A stretch of 64,000 bases of DNA from Ideonella oryzae (GCF_024055665.1 NZ_JAMXMC010000009.1:1-64000), one strand, 5' to 3'. Counted from the first letter of the stretch, positions 9,376 through 17,187 are shown. Translations and numbers: made by a program. The notes: generated by a model from the sequence alone, not told the origin.

Positions 9376-10136
9376 GGACGGCGGAGGAAGAGAGAGCCCA
9401 AGCCCTGTTGCACGGCGCGCTCCAGGGCTTCCTTGTTGGGCGAGGGACCGAGTCGCACGGACTCGCGGATCTGGTCGTCGGCGACGACCCCCATCTCGGT
9501 GTCGGTCAGTGCCAGCTTGCGGGGCACCGGCGCGTCACCGGGCGGGTAGATGAGGAACAGGGTGTTGCGGTCCCACAGCGAGGCGAACTCCTCCTGTGAC
9601 AGCACCAGATGTCCCATGGCGGGGTCGGCCAGGAAGACGCGCCCGTCGCGCAGACCGCGAAAGACCACGAAGTGCTTGAAGCCCGCATAGTCGATCGGCA
9701 CGATGGCCGGGTCCTTCAGCGCCGCCAGGTCCGAGAGCTCGCCTCGAAAGCCGGCGCTCTTGCTGCCCAGCGTGGCGACATAGCGCTTCATGTCCAGCAG
9801 CGAAAAGCCGCGCCGGGCCACGATCTTGTCGCTCTCGCCATAGGTCAGCATGCCTTCCATGGCCTGCTGCTCGGTCACCTCGTAGCCCAGGTGGTAGCGC
9901 AGCACCGTGGTCAGCGCGGCCGAACCGCAGCTGTAGTCGTAGGCCTGGTGAACGATGTTGTCGAACTTGAATTCGCTCTGCGGCCGCAGCGCCACCTGCT
10001 CAGGCGCCACGCCGCCGCCCACCGCGTTCATCGGCAGGGTCACCTGCTCTTTGGGCTGGTCCTGGGGTTCGATGCGGGACAGCAGCCCGCTGCCCGCGAT
10101 GGCGGAGGCCAGCACCCCCAACAGAATCATCCACAT
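9372..10136 (-). CDS. C39-family cysteine peptidase (FapD/FilB-like)
   Basis: A 254-residue protein with a hydrophobic N-terminus (residues 1-20), which would place the enzyme in the periplasm or anchor it there. The C39 papain-like core is intact: Gln64 as oxyanion residue, Cys70 in YDYSCGSAAL, His155 in GFKHFVVFRG and Asp171 in LADPAMG. C39 domains remove double-glycine leaders from bacteriocins. Stand-alone secreted versions occur as FapD in functional-amyloid operons and FilB in the Acinetobacter fil cluster. A C-terminal extension (about residues 205-254) is not part of the peptidase core. It lies between the substrate-like genes and the FapF-like channel, so it probably processes or chaperones the fibre proteins. 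Confidence 0.85.
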   Translation of the reverse strand: MWMILLGVLASAIAGSGLLSRIEPQDQPKEQVTLPMNAVGGGVAPEQVALRPQSEFKFDNIVHQAYDYSCGSAALTTVLRYHLGYEVTEQQAMEGMLTYGESDKIVARRGFSLLDMKRYVATLGSKSAGFRGELSDLAALKDPAIVPIDYAGFKHFVVFRGLRDGRVFLADPAMGHLVLSQEEFASLWDRNTLFLIYPPGDAPVPRKLALTDTEMGVVADDQIRESVRLGPSPNKEALERAVQQGLGSLFLRRP

Positions 10137-10164
10137 CGTTCGCTCGTCTCTTCCGTCTTGAGGA

Positions 10165-10650
10165 TCACCGGGCCCACAGCAGCACCCGACCGGTCATTGC
10201 GCCGCTGCCATTGAGCGTGATGCCGCCCAGGCTGGCGGCCGTGTTGAGCGGGGCGGTCGGGTCGGACTGGACCGAGATGGCCCGCACACCGAAGTCGTCG
10301 AAGCCCACGAAGCTGGGCAGGCCCAGCGCCAGCTGGCTCGTGCCATCCGATGCGGTGACGGCGTTGAGCGTGACGGCGTACAGATCCATGATCCCGCCCA
10401 CGCCGTACATCACCAGGTAGCTGGGTTGGGCCGCGTCGCCGAAGGCGGCGGCCAGGTTGGGCATGGGGGTGGCCCCCTGGAGCAGGCTGCTGTTGAGCTC
10501 GAGGTGCACGCCCACGCCAAAGCCGGCCCCGCGCACTTCCGACAGGGCGGCATCGTCCAGTGCCAGCGGCGCGGCCCGGCTGACGCCGACCAGGGTCAGC
10601 AGCAGGGCCGTCGACAGGCCGTTGCGCAACAGCAGCGGGGTGCGGCCCAT
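10165..10650 (-). CDS. Secreted fibre-subunit-like protein (DUF6160-type N-terminus)
   Basis: A 161-residue exported protein with no recognised enzymatic motif. A signal peptide ends near SRA (residue 26) and is followed by LDDAALSEVRG (residues 31-41), the motif shared by all putative substrates here. The rest is beta-rich and low in Lys. The C-terminus VLLWAR resembles the last residues FWLWAH of the major subunit-like protein at 12473, suggesting a shared C-terminal signal. The ATG at 10648-10650 is chosen because it lies 1 base past the upstream stop. It lies 28 bases upstream of the C39 gene. Confidence 0.75.
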   Translation of the reverse strand: MGRTPLLLRNGLSTALLLTLVGVSRAAPLALDDAALSEVRGAGFGVGVHLELNSSLLQGATPMPNLAAAFGDAAQPSYLVMYGVGGIMDLYAVTLNAVTASDGTSQLALGLPSFVGFDDFGVRAISVQSDPTAPLNTAASLGGITLNGSGAMTGRVLLWAR

Positions 10651-10651
10651 G

Positions 10652-11530
10652 TCAGTTCCCCGGCCGCAGCCGCATGTCCAGGTAGTTGATCTGGAAGCTG
10701 CTGATGCGGCTGCTGCCCAGGTCCATCGCACCGTTGACGTTGCTGTCGAAGCGCACGTTGTCGATCAGCAGACCGGCCTTGGCGGCTCCGGCCTCGGCGC
10801 TGCTCCAGTCCACCTTCAGCTGCAGCACCTGACCGCCCTGCCCGTCCCCGATGACCTGCAGCACGGCCGGCTGGCTGGTGACATCGGCCAGGGCCCAGGG
10901 CTGCTGGGTGAAGTTGCCGTTGTCGTCCACGGCACCCAGATGGATGCCGCTGAGCGTCAGCGCTTCGCTGCCATCGTCCCGCCCGCGGGCCCGCCAGGAG
11001 AGCGCACCCAGGTCGGCCCGCAAGGCCACGCCCAGCAACACGCCGGAGCCGCTGCCGCTGCCCGGTTCGGTGCTCATCTGCACGCCCCCGCCGTACAGCG
11101 CCAGGTCCTGCACCACCAGCGCCCCCAGCGCCTGCGTGTTGCCCCCGGCGGGCGTCACCGACAGATCGGCCGCCGCCTGCCAACGCTGCAGCCCTGCCGC
11201 GTTCTGCGGCAAGTCGAGATGCAGCACGTCGGCCAGGCCATTGCCCCGCCGCTGGATCCACAGGGCATACGGATCGTCCAGCAGATGGTCGGGATCGTCC
11301 GAGCGCGACAGGGCCAGATCGCCCAGCTTCAGGGTCGAGCCGTCCGGCGAGCGGTAGGTCAGGCTCAGCTGGCCGGAGAGGGAGAAGTTCTGCAGATTGA
11401 AGTAGAAGCCGTCGCGCCCCTGCACGGCGGCCAGGTCGCGCTCGCTGAGCGCCTCCATGGCCAAGGCAGGGGCCTGGCCGCACAGGGCCAGGAACATCCC
11501 CAGCAGGGCAAACGGCAAGCGCGACAGCAT
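10652..11530 (-). CDS. Secreted protein with substrate-type N-terminus (DUF6160-like)
   Basis: A 292-residue exported protein. A signal peptide ends near ALA (residue 24). The motif LSERDLAAVQG then spans residues 28-38, followed by RDGFYFNLQNFSLSG. The body is predicted beta-rich with repeated short strands (LSLTYR, LKLGDLALS, LQVIGDGQ, FQINYLDMRL). The start is ATG 11528-11530, or an overlapping GTG one codon upstream; either overlaps the previous stop (GTGATG arrangement), indicating translational coupling. Function unknown; likely a fibre or accessory component. Its C-terminus lacks the LWA[HR] ending found in two of its neighbours. Confidence 0.75.
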   Translation of the reverse strand: MLSRLPFALLGMFLALCGQAPALAMEALSERDLAAVQGRDGFYFNLQNFSLSGQLSLTYRSPDGSTLKLGDLALSRSDDPDHLLDDPYALWIQRRGNGLADVLHLDLPQNAAGLQRWQAAADLSVTPAGGNTQALGALVVQDLALYGGGVQMSTEPGSGSGSGVLLGVALRADLGALSWRARGRDDGSEALTLSGIHLGAVDDNGNFTQQPWALADVTSQPAVLQVIGDGQGGQVLQLKVDWSSAEAGAAKAGLLIDNVRFDSNVNGAMDLGSSRISSFQINYLDMRLRPGN

Positions 11531-12339
11531 CACGGCCCCTTGCCGGTGTTGGGCGGCACGGTGCCGGTCGTGTTCAACGCGCTCAGGCGGTCGCGCCAGT
11601 TGAGCCAGACGCCGGCCTGTGCGGTGTCCGGCGCCGCCAGGCCCGCCACCAGGCTGGGGTAGTTGACGGCCTGGTTCTGGATGGCCAGGAAGAAGTCGCG
11701 GCTGGCTCCATCGGCCGTGCCGGCATGCAGGCCACCGATCTGCGACAGGGCCAGGGTGCAGCTGGCGCTGCTGACGCAGGTGGTGCCGTCCCAGCGCTTG
11801 CCGCCCAGCGTGTCGTTGCGCGAGTCGACAGTGCCGGCCGCACCGGCATCGATCAGCAGGCTGCCGCTGACCACGTTCATCGTGGTGCCCACATCGCCGC
11901 TGATGCCGCCAAAACCGAAGCGCATGCCCACCACCTGCTGGCTGCTGCCACTGCCGGAGGTGACGAACTCGAAGTACGGGTCGGTGATGCTGACCGTGCG
12001 CTGCGCGGCCGTGCCGTCGCTGCGGCCAAAGCGCAGGGTGCCGATGTCGATGTCAGCCCCCGTGGCGTTGCGCGGAGACCTGGCGTACTCGCCCAGACGC
12101 AGGCCGTTGAAATTGGCCGACAGGGAGATGTCTGCCCCCAGCGTGAGCCGGGTGAAGTCCATGCCCTGGTAGTTGGTGGTGGCGAGGCTCAGCAGGGCCT
12201 GGCCCCAGGTGTCCGACAAGGCGGCATCGTCCAGGGGCTCGGCGGCCAGCGCCGGCCCGCAGACCAGCACGCCCAGCATCAGCCCGGCCACCACATGCCG
12301 CCCGACACACGCTGTTGCATTGAGGAGACAACTCGACAT
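11530..12339 (-). CDS. Secreted protein with substrate-type N-terminus (DUF6160-like)
   Basis: A 269-residue exported protein. The signal peptide ends near ALA (residues 30-32). It is followed by LDDAALSDTWG (residues 36-46), a variant of the shared motif with Thr-Trp in place of Val-x. The body has Asn- and Gly-rich strands (DISLSANFNGLRLGEY, MRFGFGGISGDVGTT) and one Cys pair (CVSSASC). The start is ATG 12337-12339 with a GAGG site eight bases away; a GTG one codon upstream is possible. It is the first gene after a pair of strong hairpins, so its expression is probably set lower than that of the gene at 12473. Confidence 0.75.
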   Translation of the reverse strand: MSSCLLNATACVGRHVVAGLMLGVLVCGPALAAEPLDDAALSDTWGQALLSLATTNYQGMDFTRLTLGADISLSANFNGLRLGEYARSPRNATGADIDIGTLRFGRSDGTAAQRTVSITDPYFEFVTSGSGSSQQVVGMRFGFGGISGDVGTTMNVVSGSLLIDAGAAGTVDSRNDTLGGKRWDGTTCVSSASCTLALSQIGGLHAGTADGASRDFFLAIQNQAVNYPSLVAGLAAPDTAQAGVWLNWRDRLSALNTTGTVPPNTGKGP

Positions 12340-12367
12340 CACAAACGCCTCGCCCCATGTAAAACAC

Positions 12368-12393
12368 GCCCGCACAGCGCTCACCGTGCGGGC
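12368..12393 (-). terminator. Hairpin with short T run inside the fibre operon
   Basis: The 8-bp perfect stem GCCCGCAC/GTGCGGGC has a 10-nt loop. In the minus-strand direction it is followed by GTGTTTTAC, a weak U-tract. It looks like a leaky intrinsic terminator downstream of the abundant first gene. Confidence 0.5.
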
Positions 12394-12396
12394 CTG

Positions 12397-12437
12397 GCAC
12401 CGCCGACACCGGGCGAGTGGCCCGGTGTCGGCGGTGC
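12397..12437 (-). promoter_or_regulatory. Perfect 17-bp stem-loop between first and second fibre genes
   Basis: Positions 12397-12413 and 12421-12437 form a perfect 17-bp GC-rich stem with a 7-nt loop (CGAGTGG). It lies 35 bases past the stop of the 12473-13030 gene. It has no T run of its own, but a second hairpin with a short T run follows at once. Such structures in pilin-type operons protect the 3' end of the major-subunit mRNA and reduce read-through; that role here is inference. Confidence 0.65.
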
Positions 12438-12472
12438 AACTGGAGACTGGATTCAGCCGATCAGAAGACCGA

Positions 12473-13030
12473 TCAGTGGGCCCAGAGCCAGAACTTGCTG
12501 CCTTGCATGTCGATGTTGTTGATGGCCACCGAGCCGAAGGACTTGTTGCCCACGCTGTTGCCCATCGTGATCGAGCCAACGGTCACGCTCGGCGCCAGCT
12601 TGCTGTCCAGGTTGGCGTTCGGGAAGGCGAACTGAACGACGTCGGAAGCACCGTCGTACACGCCGTTGGTCACCAGGTTGGTCAGGTTGGTGCCGACATC
12701 GGCCGGCGCGATGTACTTGGCCATCGAGGTGGCGACGGCGTTGACGAAGGTGCCAGCGGTGCCGGCATCGCCCGCCTTCAGGATGTCGATGGTCATGACG
12801 AACATGCCCTTCACACCGATGTTGTTGAAGGACACGGAACCGCCGGTCGTGTCGGTGTCGGTGTACTGGAAGCTGCCGATGTTGATGTTCAGGTCACCAG
12901 CGATGGACACGCCGTCCTGGCCGCTGACGGTGGACAGGGCGTCGTCTTCGATGGCGGTCATGGCCGAAGCGGACAGGGCCAGGGCCGACAGGGTGGTGGC
13001 CAGGGCGGCCGCGCGCAGTGCGAATTTCAT
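12473..13030 (-). CDS. Likely major secreted subunit (FilA/DUF6160-like)
   Basis: A 185-residue exported protein and first gene of the operon. The signal peptide is 23 residues (cleavage near ASA-MT), followed by [11 protein letters not shown] (residues 27-37) and QDGVSI. The mature part is beta-rich, with Asn, Gly, Thr and Ser abundant. It has repeated strand-turn units ([36 protein letters not shown]), and the C-terminus is FWLWAH. There is a strong AGGAGA site six bases before the ATG. Strong translation signals and hairpins just downstream suggest it is the most abundant product. It resembles FilA of the Acinetobacter fil cluster; whether it forms amyloid or another fibre cannot be decided from sequence. 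Confidence 0.75.
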   Translation of the reverse strand: MKFALRAAALATTLSALALSASAMTAIEDDALSTVSGQDGVSIAGDLNINIGSFQYTDTDTTGGSVSFNNIGVKGMFVMTIDILKAGDAGTAGTFVNAVATSMAKYIAPADVGTNLTNLVTNGVYDGASDVVQFAFPNANLDSKLAPSVTVGSITMGNSVGNKSFGSVAINNIDMQGSKFWLWAH

Positions 13031-13079
13031 GCTTGTCTCCTAAATATGCGTTGTGGGATCAGGTCGCCAATCTCGCCAG

Positions 13080-13115
13080 AACTCCGGGGTGTTGGCCTGT
13101 CGAAATCGCGGAGTT
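13080..13115. promoter_or_regulatory. Inverted repeat upstream of the fibre operon
   Basis: The arms AACTCCG (13080-13086) and CGGAGTT (13109-13115) form a 7-bp dyad with a 22-base spacer. It is centred about 67 bases upstream of the first fibre gene and between that gene and the AraC-type gene. It is a candidate operator. Confidence 0.35.
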
Positions 13116-13226
13116 GATCTTCGGCGCGCAGCCCCTGCGCTGCACTGGCCGCAGCGGCCAAGCTCATGGCTTCAACGACCCATTGGGAAAGGTCCCGAGA
13201 GGGTTGCTACCAAGGAGCGCGCACCC

Positions 13227-14228
13227 TCAGGGCGCGCAGCGGAACTCGCTGGGCGAGCAGCCGAACCAGCGCTTGCAAGCGCGGTAGAAGGTGCTGGGAT
13301 CGGCAAAGCCCAGCGCGAAGCTGACCTCGGTGGGCGTGGCGCCACCGGCCTCCAGCAGACGGCGTGCGGTCTCGCGCCGGGTCTCGTCCACCAGGTCCTG
13401 GAAAGAGGTGCCCTGGTCGCTCAGATGGCGCTGCAGCGTGCGCTCGCTCATCCGCAGCTCGGCGGCCACCTGCTCGCGCCGCGGATCACCGCGCGAAAGC
13501 TGTCGGGCAATGACCTCGCGCACACGCGCCACCAGGCTGCCGCCCTGCTGCGCGATCAGCCGCTCGGCCAACTGCTCGCTGAGGTCGGCAATCATCGGGT
13601 CGGCCGTGGGCACCGGCATGTCCAGCAGGCGGCGCGGAAAGTCCATGGCATAGACCGCCGCGCCAAACTGCACCGGCGCGCCGTAGGCCTTCTCCCAGGG
13701 ACCGGTGTCGGCGGGAGCGGGAAAGGGGCAACTGACCTGCTCGGGCAGCATCTGCTGGCCCAGCAGCCACCAGATGCCCTGCAGCACGGTGTAGGCCATG
13801 AAGTCATAGCGCTGCGAGGCTGCCGGCCGCGCACCGGGCGAGACCTCCACGCCCACCCGCACCTGGTGCTCGGTGAGCTGCACGCTCATCGCGGTGGTGG
13901 GCGAGATGACGCCGGTGAAGCGCTCGAGCCGCTGCAGTGCAGTGCGGATGTCCGGTGCAGCCATCACCAGGTGCGCCATGCCGCCCAGCCCGATCATGGG
14001 CTGGCGGGGTGTCATGCGCAGGCCGATGGCCGGGTCCTGGGTGCGGGCCACCGCGTGTCGCCAGGCGGCGTCGAACAGATCGGCCAGGGTCTCGGCCGGC
14101 AGCACCGCGTCCAGCGAGCCCATGCCGCCCTCTCCGAGCAGAAAGGCGTCCAGATCCAGACCACAGCGGGAGAAGCCATCATGCATGGCGCGATAAGCGC
14201 ACAGCTGCCGCAATGGAAGGGTGTTCAT
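13227..14228 (-). CDS. AraC-family transcriptional regulator (OruR/VirS-like)
   Basis: A 333-residue DNA-binding regulator. Residues 20-200 resemble the arabinose-binding-like domain of the OruR/VirS group (LGGMAHLVMAAPDIRTALQRL, FMAYTVLQGIWWLLG). Residues 235-333 are the double helix-turn-helix: LRMSERTLQRHLSDQGTSFQ and then VSFALGFADPSTFYRACKRWFG. The ATG at 14226-14228 has a GGAG site. It lies 196 bases upstream of the first fibre gene on the same strand, so it is the best local candidate to control the operon. That link is inference. Confidence 0.88.
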   Translation of the reverse strand: MNTLPLRQLCAYRAMHDGFSRCGLDLDAFLLGEGGMGSLDAVLPAETLADLFDAAWRHAVARTQDPAIGLRMTPRQPMIGLGGMAHLVMAAPDIRTALQRLERFTGVISPTTAMSVQLTEHQVRVGVEVSPGARPAASQRYDFMAYTVLQGIWWLLGQQMLPEQVSCPFPAPADTGPWEKAYGAPVQFGAAVYAMDFPRRLLDMPVPTADPMIADLSEQLAERLIAQQGGSLVARVREVIARQLSRGDPRREQVAAELRMSERTLQRHLSDQGTSFQDLVDETRRETARRLLEAGGATPTEVSFALGFADPSTFYRACKRWFGCSPSEFRCAP

Positions 14229-14273
14229 GCCGACTCCGGAAGACGCCACCCGCCGCCAACATCACGGCGGGCC

Positions 14274-14298
14274 AAAAAAAGCACGGGCGTGCTTTTTT
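14274..14298. terminator. Bidirectional intrinsic terminator downstream of trpE
   Basis: A GC stem (GCAC/GTGC with GGGC loop) is flanked by seven A on the left and six T on the right. It works as an intrinsic terminator in both directions. Read leftward it ends trpE transcription 90 bases past its stop, separating trpE from the AraC gene and fibre operon. Confidence 0.85.
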
Positions 14299-14387
14299 CA
14301 GTCCTCTACAGTAACAAAGCGGCAACAGGCCGGCCACCCAGGGTTACCCCGGGGCGGCCCGCCGCATCCCACGAACAAAGGAAGAGG

Positions 14388-15863
14388 TCAGAAGCCTTCT
14401 TCGACCAACTCGGCCGCGCGGATCAAGGCGCGCGCCTTGACCTCGGTCTCGCGCCATTCCATCTCGGGCACCGAGTCGGCCACGACGCCGGCAGCCGCCT
14501 GCACGTACAGCGTCTGGTTCTTGACGATGCCGGTGCGGATGACGATGGCGACGTCCATGTCGCCGGCAAAGCTCAGGTAGCCGCAGGCACCGCCGTAGAT
14601 GCCGCGCTGCACGGGCTCCAGCTCGTCAATGATCTCCATCGCGCGGATCTTGGGCGCGCCGCTGAGCGTGCCCGCCGGGAAGGAGGCCTTGAGCACGTCC
14701 AGGTTGCTCATGCCGTCCTTGAGAAGCCCCTCGACGTTGCTGACGATGTGCATCACGTGCGAGTAACGCTCGATCGCGAAGGCCTCGGTCACCTTGACCG
14801 AACCGGTCTTGGCGATGCGGCCCACATCGTTGCGCGCCAGGTCGATCAGCATCACGTGCTCGGCACGCTCCTTGGGGTCGGCCAGCAGTTCGGCCTCCAG
14901 GGCCTTGTCGGCCTCGGGCGTGGCACCGCGCGGCCGGGTGCCGGCGATCGGGCGGATGATGACCTTCTCGCCCTCGGGCGTGTGCTCGTGACGCACCAGG
15001 ATCTCCGGCGAGGAGCCGACGATCTGGAAGTCCCCCATGTCGTAGAAATACATGTAGGGGCTGGGGTTGAGCGAACGCAGCGCGCGGTACAGGCTCAGCG
15101 GACTCTCGGTGTAGCGCTTCTGCAGACGCTGGCCGACGACAATCTGCATGCAGTCGCCCGCGGCGATGTAGTCCTTGGCCTTCTGCACCGCGGCCTCGAA
15201 ATCCGCCTTGGCGAACTCGCGCTCCTCCGCGTAGCTGGGGCCACGCTTCACGGCCGGCGCGGTCACGCTGTAGCGCAGCTTGTCGGTCAGGTCGGCCAGG
15301 CGACGCTTGGCGTTGAAGAAGGCCTCCGGGCGCGACGGATCGGCCCAGACGATCAGGTAGAGCCGGCCCGACAGGTTGTCGATGACGGCCAGTTCCTCGG
15401 TCTGCAGCAGCAGCAGGTCGGGTGTGCCGATGCCGCCGGGCTTGGTGGTGTGCGCCAGCTTCTTCTCGATGAAGCGCACCGTGTCGTAGCCGAAGTAGCC
15501 CGCCAGCCCGCCGCAGAAGCGCGGCAGCCCCGGCGGCAGCGCCGGCTTGAAGCGGGCCTGGTACTCGGCAATGAAGTCCAGCGGGTTGCCTTCGTGCACC
15601 TCCACCACCTGGCCGTCGGTGACGACCTCGGTGCGCGGGCCGGTGGCGCGCAGCAACGTGCGCGCGGGCAGGCCGATGAAGGAATAGCGGCCGAAGCGCT
15701 CGCCGCCGACGACCGACTCCAGCAGGAAGCTGTGCGGCTGGCCACCGGCCAGCTTCAGGTACAGCGACAGCGGGGTTTCCAGGTCGGCAAAGGCCTCGGT
15801 GATCAGGGGGATGCGGTTGTAGCCCTGAGCGGCCTGGCTCTTGAATTCGAGTTCGGTGATCAC
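14388..15863 (-). CDS. trpE: Anthranilate synthase component I
   Basis: Converts chorismate and ammonia to anthranilate. The 491-residue protein has the N-terminal tryptophan-binding element [18 protein letters not shown], with LLES being the feedback-inhibition segment. The chorismate-binding core contains [40 protein letters not shown] and [18 protein letters not shown]. The start is a GTG (15861-15863) with AGGAGA seven bases upstream. A Trp-rich leader peptide lies 109 bases upstream. It is followed by its own terminator, so it is a single-gene unit separated from trpG by 9.3 kb. Confidence 0.96.
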   Translation of the reverse strand: MITELEFKSQAAQGYNRIPLITEAFADLETPLSLYLKLAGGQPHSFLLESVVGGERFGRYSFIGLPARTLLRATGPRTEVVTDGQVVEVHEGNPLDFIAEYQARFKPALPPGLPRFCGGLAGYFGYDTVRFIEKKLAHTTKPGGIGTPDLLLLQTEELAVIDNLSGRLYLIVWADPSRPEAFFNAKRRLADLTDKLRYSVTAPAVKRGPSYAEEREFAKADFEAAVQKAKDYIAAGDCMQIVVGQRLQKRYTESPLSLYRALRSLNPSPYMYFYDMGDFQIVGSSPEILVRHEHTPEGEKVIIRPIAGTRPRGATPEADKALEAELLADPKERAEHVMLIDLARNDVGRIAKTGSVKVTEAFAIERYSHVMHIVSNVEGLLKDGMSNLDVLKASFPAGTLSGAPKIRAMEIIDELEPVQRGIYGGACGYLSFAGDMDVAIVIRTGIVKNQTLYVQAAAGVVADSVPEMEWRETEVKARALIRAAELVEEGF

Positions 15864-15895
15864 AGTCGTTCTCCTCGTCCCGCGCCTGAGAGGGT

Positions 15896-15913
15896 CAGGC
15901 CCCGTGGGGCCTG
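15896..15913 (-). promoter_or_regulatory. Hairpin in the trpE leader (possible attenuator 3:4 stem)
   Basis: CAGGCCC-CACG-GGGCCTG forms a 7-bp perfect stem (8 bp if a 2-nt loop is allowed) between the leader peptide and trpE. An upstream alternative pairing is GCGCCGC (15984-15990, inside the Trp codons) with GCGGCGC (15952-15958). The latter can also pair as GCGGCG with CGCCGC at 15915-15920. This is the logic of an attenuator. No U-tract follows the last stem, so a classical terminator is not certain. Confidence 0.45.
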
Positions 15914-15971
15914 GGCGGCGGGCATGTTCTCGGGGGTCACGGCACGCAACAGCGCCGCGACGGAATCTGAT

Positions 15972-16046
15972 TCAGGCGAACCAGCGGCGCCAGGGCCAGG
16001 CTCCCCGGTCGTGCGTGAACGACAGCCGTTTGCGCGAGGTGAACAT
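15972..16046 (-). CDS. trpL: trp leader peptide, 24 residues
   Basis: A minus-strand reading frame upstream of trpE encodes 24 residues and ends with a Trp-Pro-Trp-Arg-Arg-Trp run (codons 17-22) followed by Phe-Ala-stop. Three Trp codons in six, just before the stop and just before competing hairpins, is the signature of a ribosome-mediated trp attenuator. No strong Shine-Dalgarno precedes the ATG. A -10-like TACACT lies 10 bases upstream, so the message may be nearly leaderless. Not in usual gene calls because of its size. Predicted to sense charged tRNA-Trp and control trpE. Confidence 0.75.
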   Translation of the reverse strand: MFTSRKRLSFTHDRGAWPWRRWFA

Positions 16047-16209
16047 ATGCCAAAGAGTGTAGCAGCGCCTCGACGGCATCCCCCCGGATTGAAGTCGTCG
16101 AAGGGCGCCCAGGCCATGGACAAGCGGTCACTCTGTCGTCACACTCGCCGCTTCAGTGGTTGCCCATCAGGCAACGGGTTGACATCACACGACAACAGGG
16201 GCCATCGCC

Positions 16210-17172
16210 ATGGGGCGTCGTTGGGTGAGGCAGGCCGATGCCATCGCGCTCGGCCTGGGGGGGAAGGCTGCGCCTGCGGTGCGGCCGTTGCAGCGGCAAC
16301 TGGTCCGCACGATCCTGCTCTGGCCGCTGTGCGCAGCCAGCTGGGCGCAGTCCGCCCCACCGGCCCCGGTGCCGGTGCCGGACACGCAGGGCATCGAGAT
16401 CAGCGACCGGGTGAAGCGGGACGCGGAGCGTCCGATGTACTGGATTCGGCGTCTGGGCGAGCAGACCGCCGGACAGGACAAGGCCACCCAGGAACGGAGC
16501 GCGACCGAGCGGCAGAACGCCGCTGAGAAGCTGGCCAGCGAGAAGGCCGCTGCCGAGCGGGCGGCCCGCGCGGCCCGCACCGAGAAGCCCGAGAAGCAGG
16601 CACCTGCGCCACGCCCGGCCCCCCCGGAGCCCACGACGCCAGCCCCCGCACTGGCCACCCGGGACACCGCGCGGCCCAGCCCAACCAGTGCCTCGGATGC
16701 GGCACCGTCTCGTCCAGCGCCAGCGCCAGCACCAGCGCTGGCCAGCGCCGAGCCCGCCACCACGGGCGCATCCGCAGCCGACGTGCCCGTGGCCCACGCC
16801 GCCAGCCCGTCCACGGAGTCGGACGCGCCAGCACCCGACCGCGCCAGTGCCACCGATGTGGCCATGACCACGCCAGAACACCATCCCGAGCCAGCGGCTC
16901 CGCCGCCCTCGCCCGTGGCCGAGACGCTGGTGCTCCGCCCGGGCGAATCCCTGGCCCTGCCCGACAGCCTGATGCGCCGCATGCGCCGCGGCTCGGTCGA
17001 AGTGAGGGTGCAGGTGGCTCCCGATGGCAGCGTGATGGACGCCACCATCGTGCAGAGCAGCCACCCGAGGCTGGATCAGGCGGCGCTGGACGCCATCAAG
17101 GCCGCCCACTTTCAGCCGGTGTCGCGCCCCACCTCGGCGGTCATCCAGTTCGGGTTCGATCTGGACAGCTGA
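16210..17172 (+). CDS. TonB-family C-terminal domain protein
   Basis: A 320-residue protein. A hydrophobic segment (about residues 32-46, LVRTILLWPLCAASWAQ) is a signal peptide or anchor. It is followed by a helical charged stretch (about 60-125) and a long Pro/Ala/Thr linker (about 130-235) suited to spanning the periplasm. The C-terminal TonB-like domain is about residues 255-320 (SVEVRVQVAPDGSVMDATIV, LDQAALDAIKAAHFQP). It lacks an obvious ExbB-binding SHLS-type N-terminal helix. The first residues before the hydrophobic segment are unusually long, so the true start may be later. It may energise receptors or act as a TonB-like adaptor. It lies between trpL and gph on the opposite strand, one of three breaks in the old operon. 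Confidence 0.8.
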   Translation: MGRRWVRQADAIALGLGGKAAPAVRPLQRQLVRTILLWPLCAASWAQSAPPAPVPVPDTQGIEISDRVKRDAERPMYWIRRLGEQTAGQDKATQERSATERQNAAEKLASEKAAAERAARAARTEKPEKQAPAPRPAPPEPTTPAPALATRDTARPSPTSASDAAPSRPAPAPAPALASAEPATTGASAADVPVAHAASPSTESDAPAPDRASATDVAMTTPEHHPEPAAPPPSPVAETLVLRPGESLALPDSLMRRMRRGSVEVRVQVAPDGSVMDATIVQSSHPRLDQAALDAIKAAHFQPVSRPTSAVIQFGFDLDS

Positions 17173-17187
17173 ACGCCGGCGCCCCGC

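Noticed and set aside
13053-16526. A 1157-residue plus-strand frame covering trpE and an AraC gene.
   Set aside because: Shadow of two well-supported minus-strand genes; composition is Arg/Gln/His-rich and without motifs.
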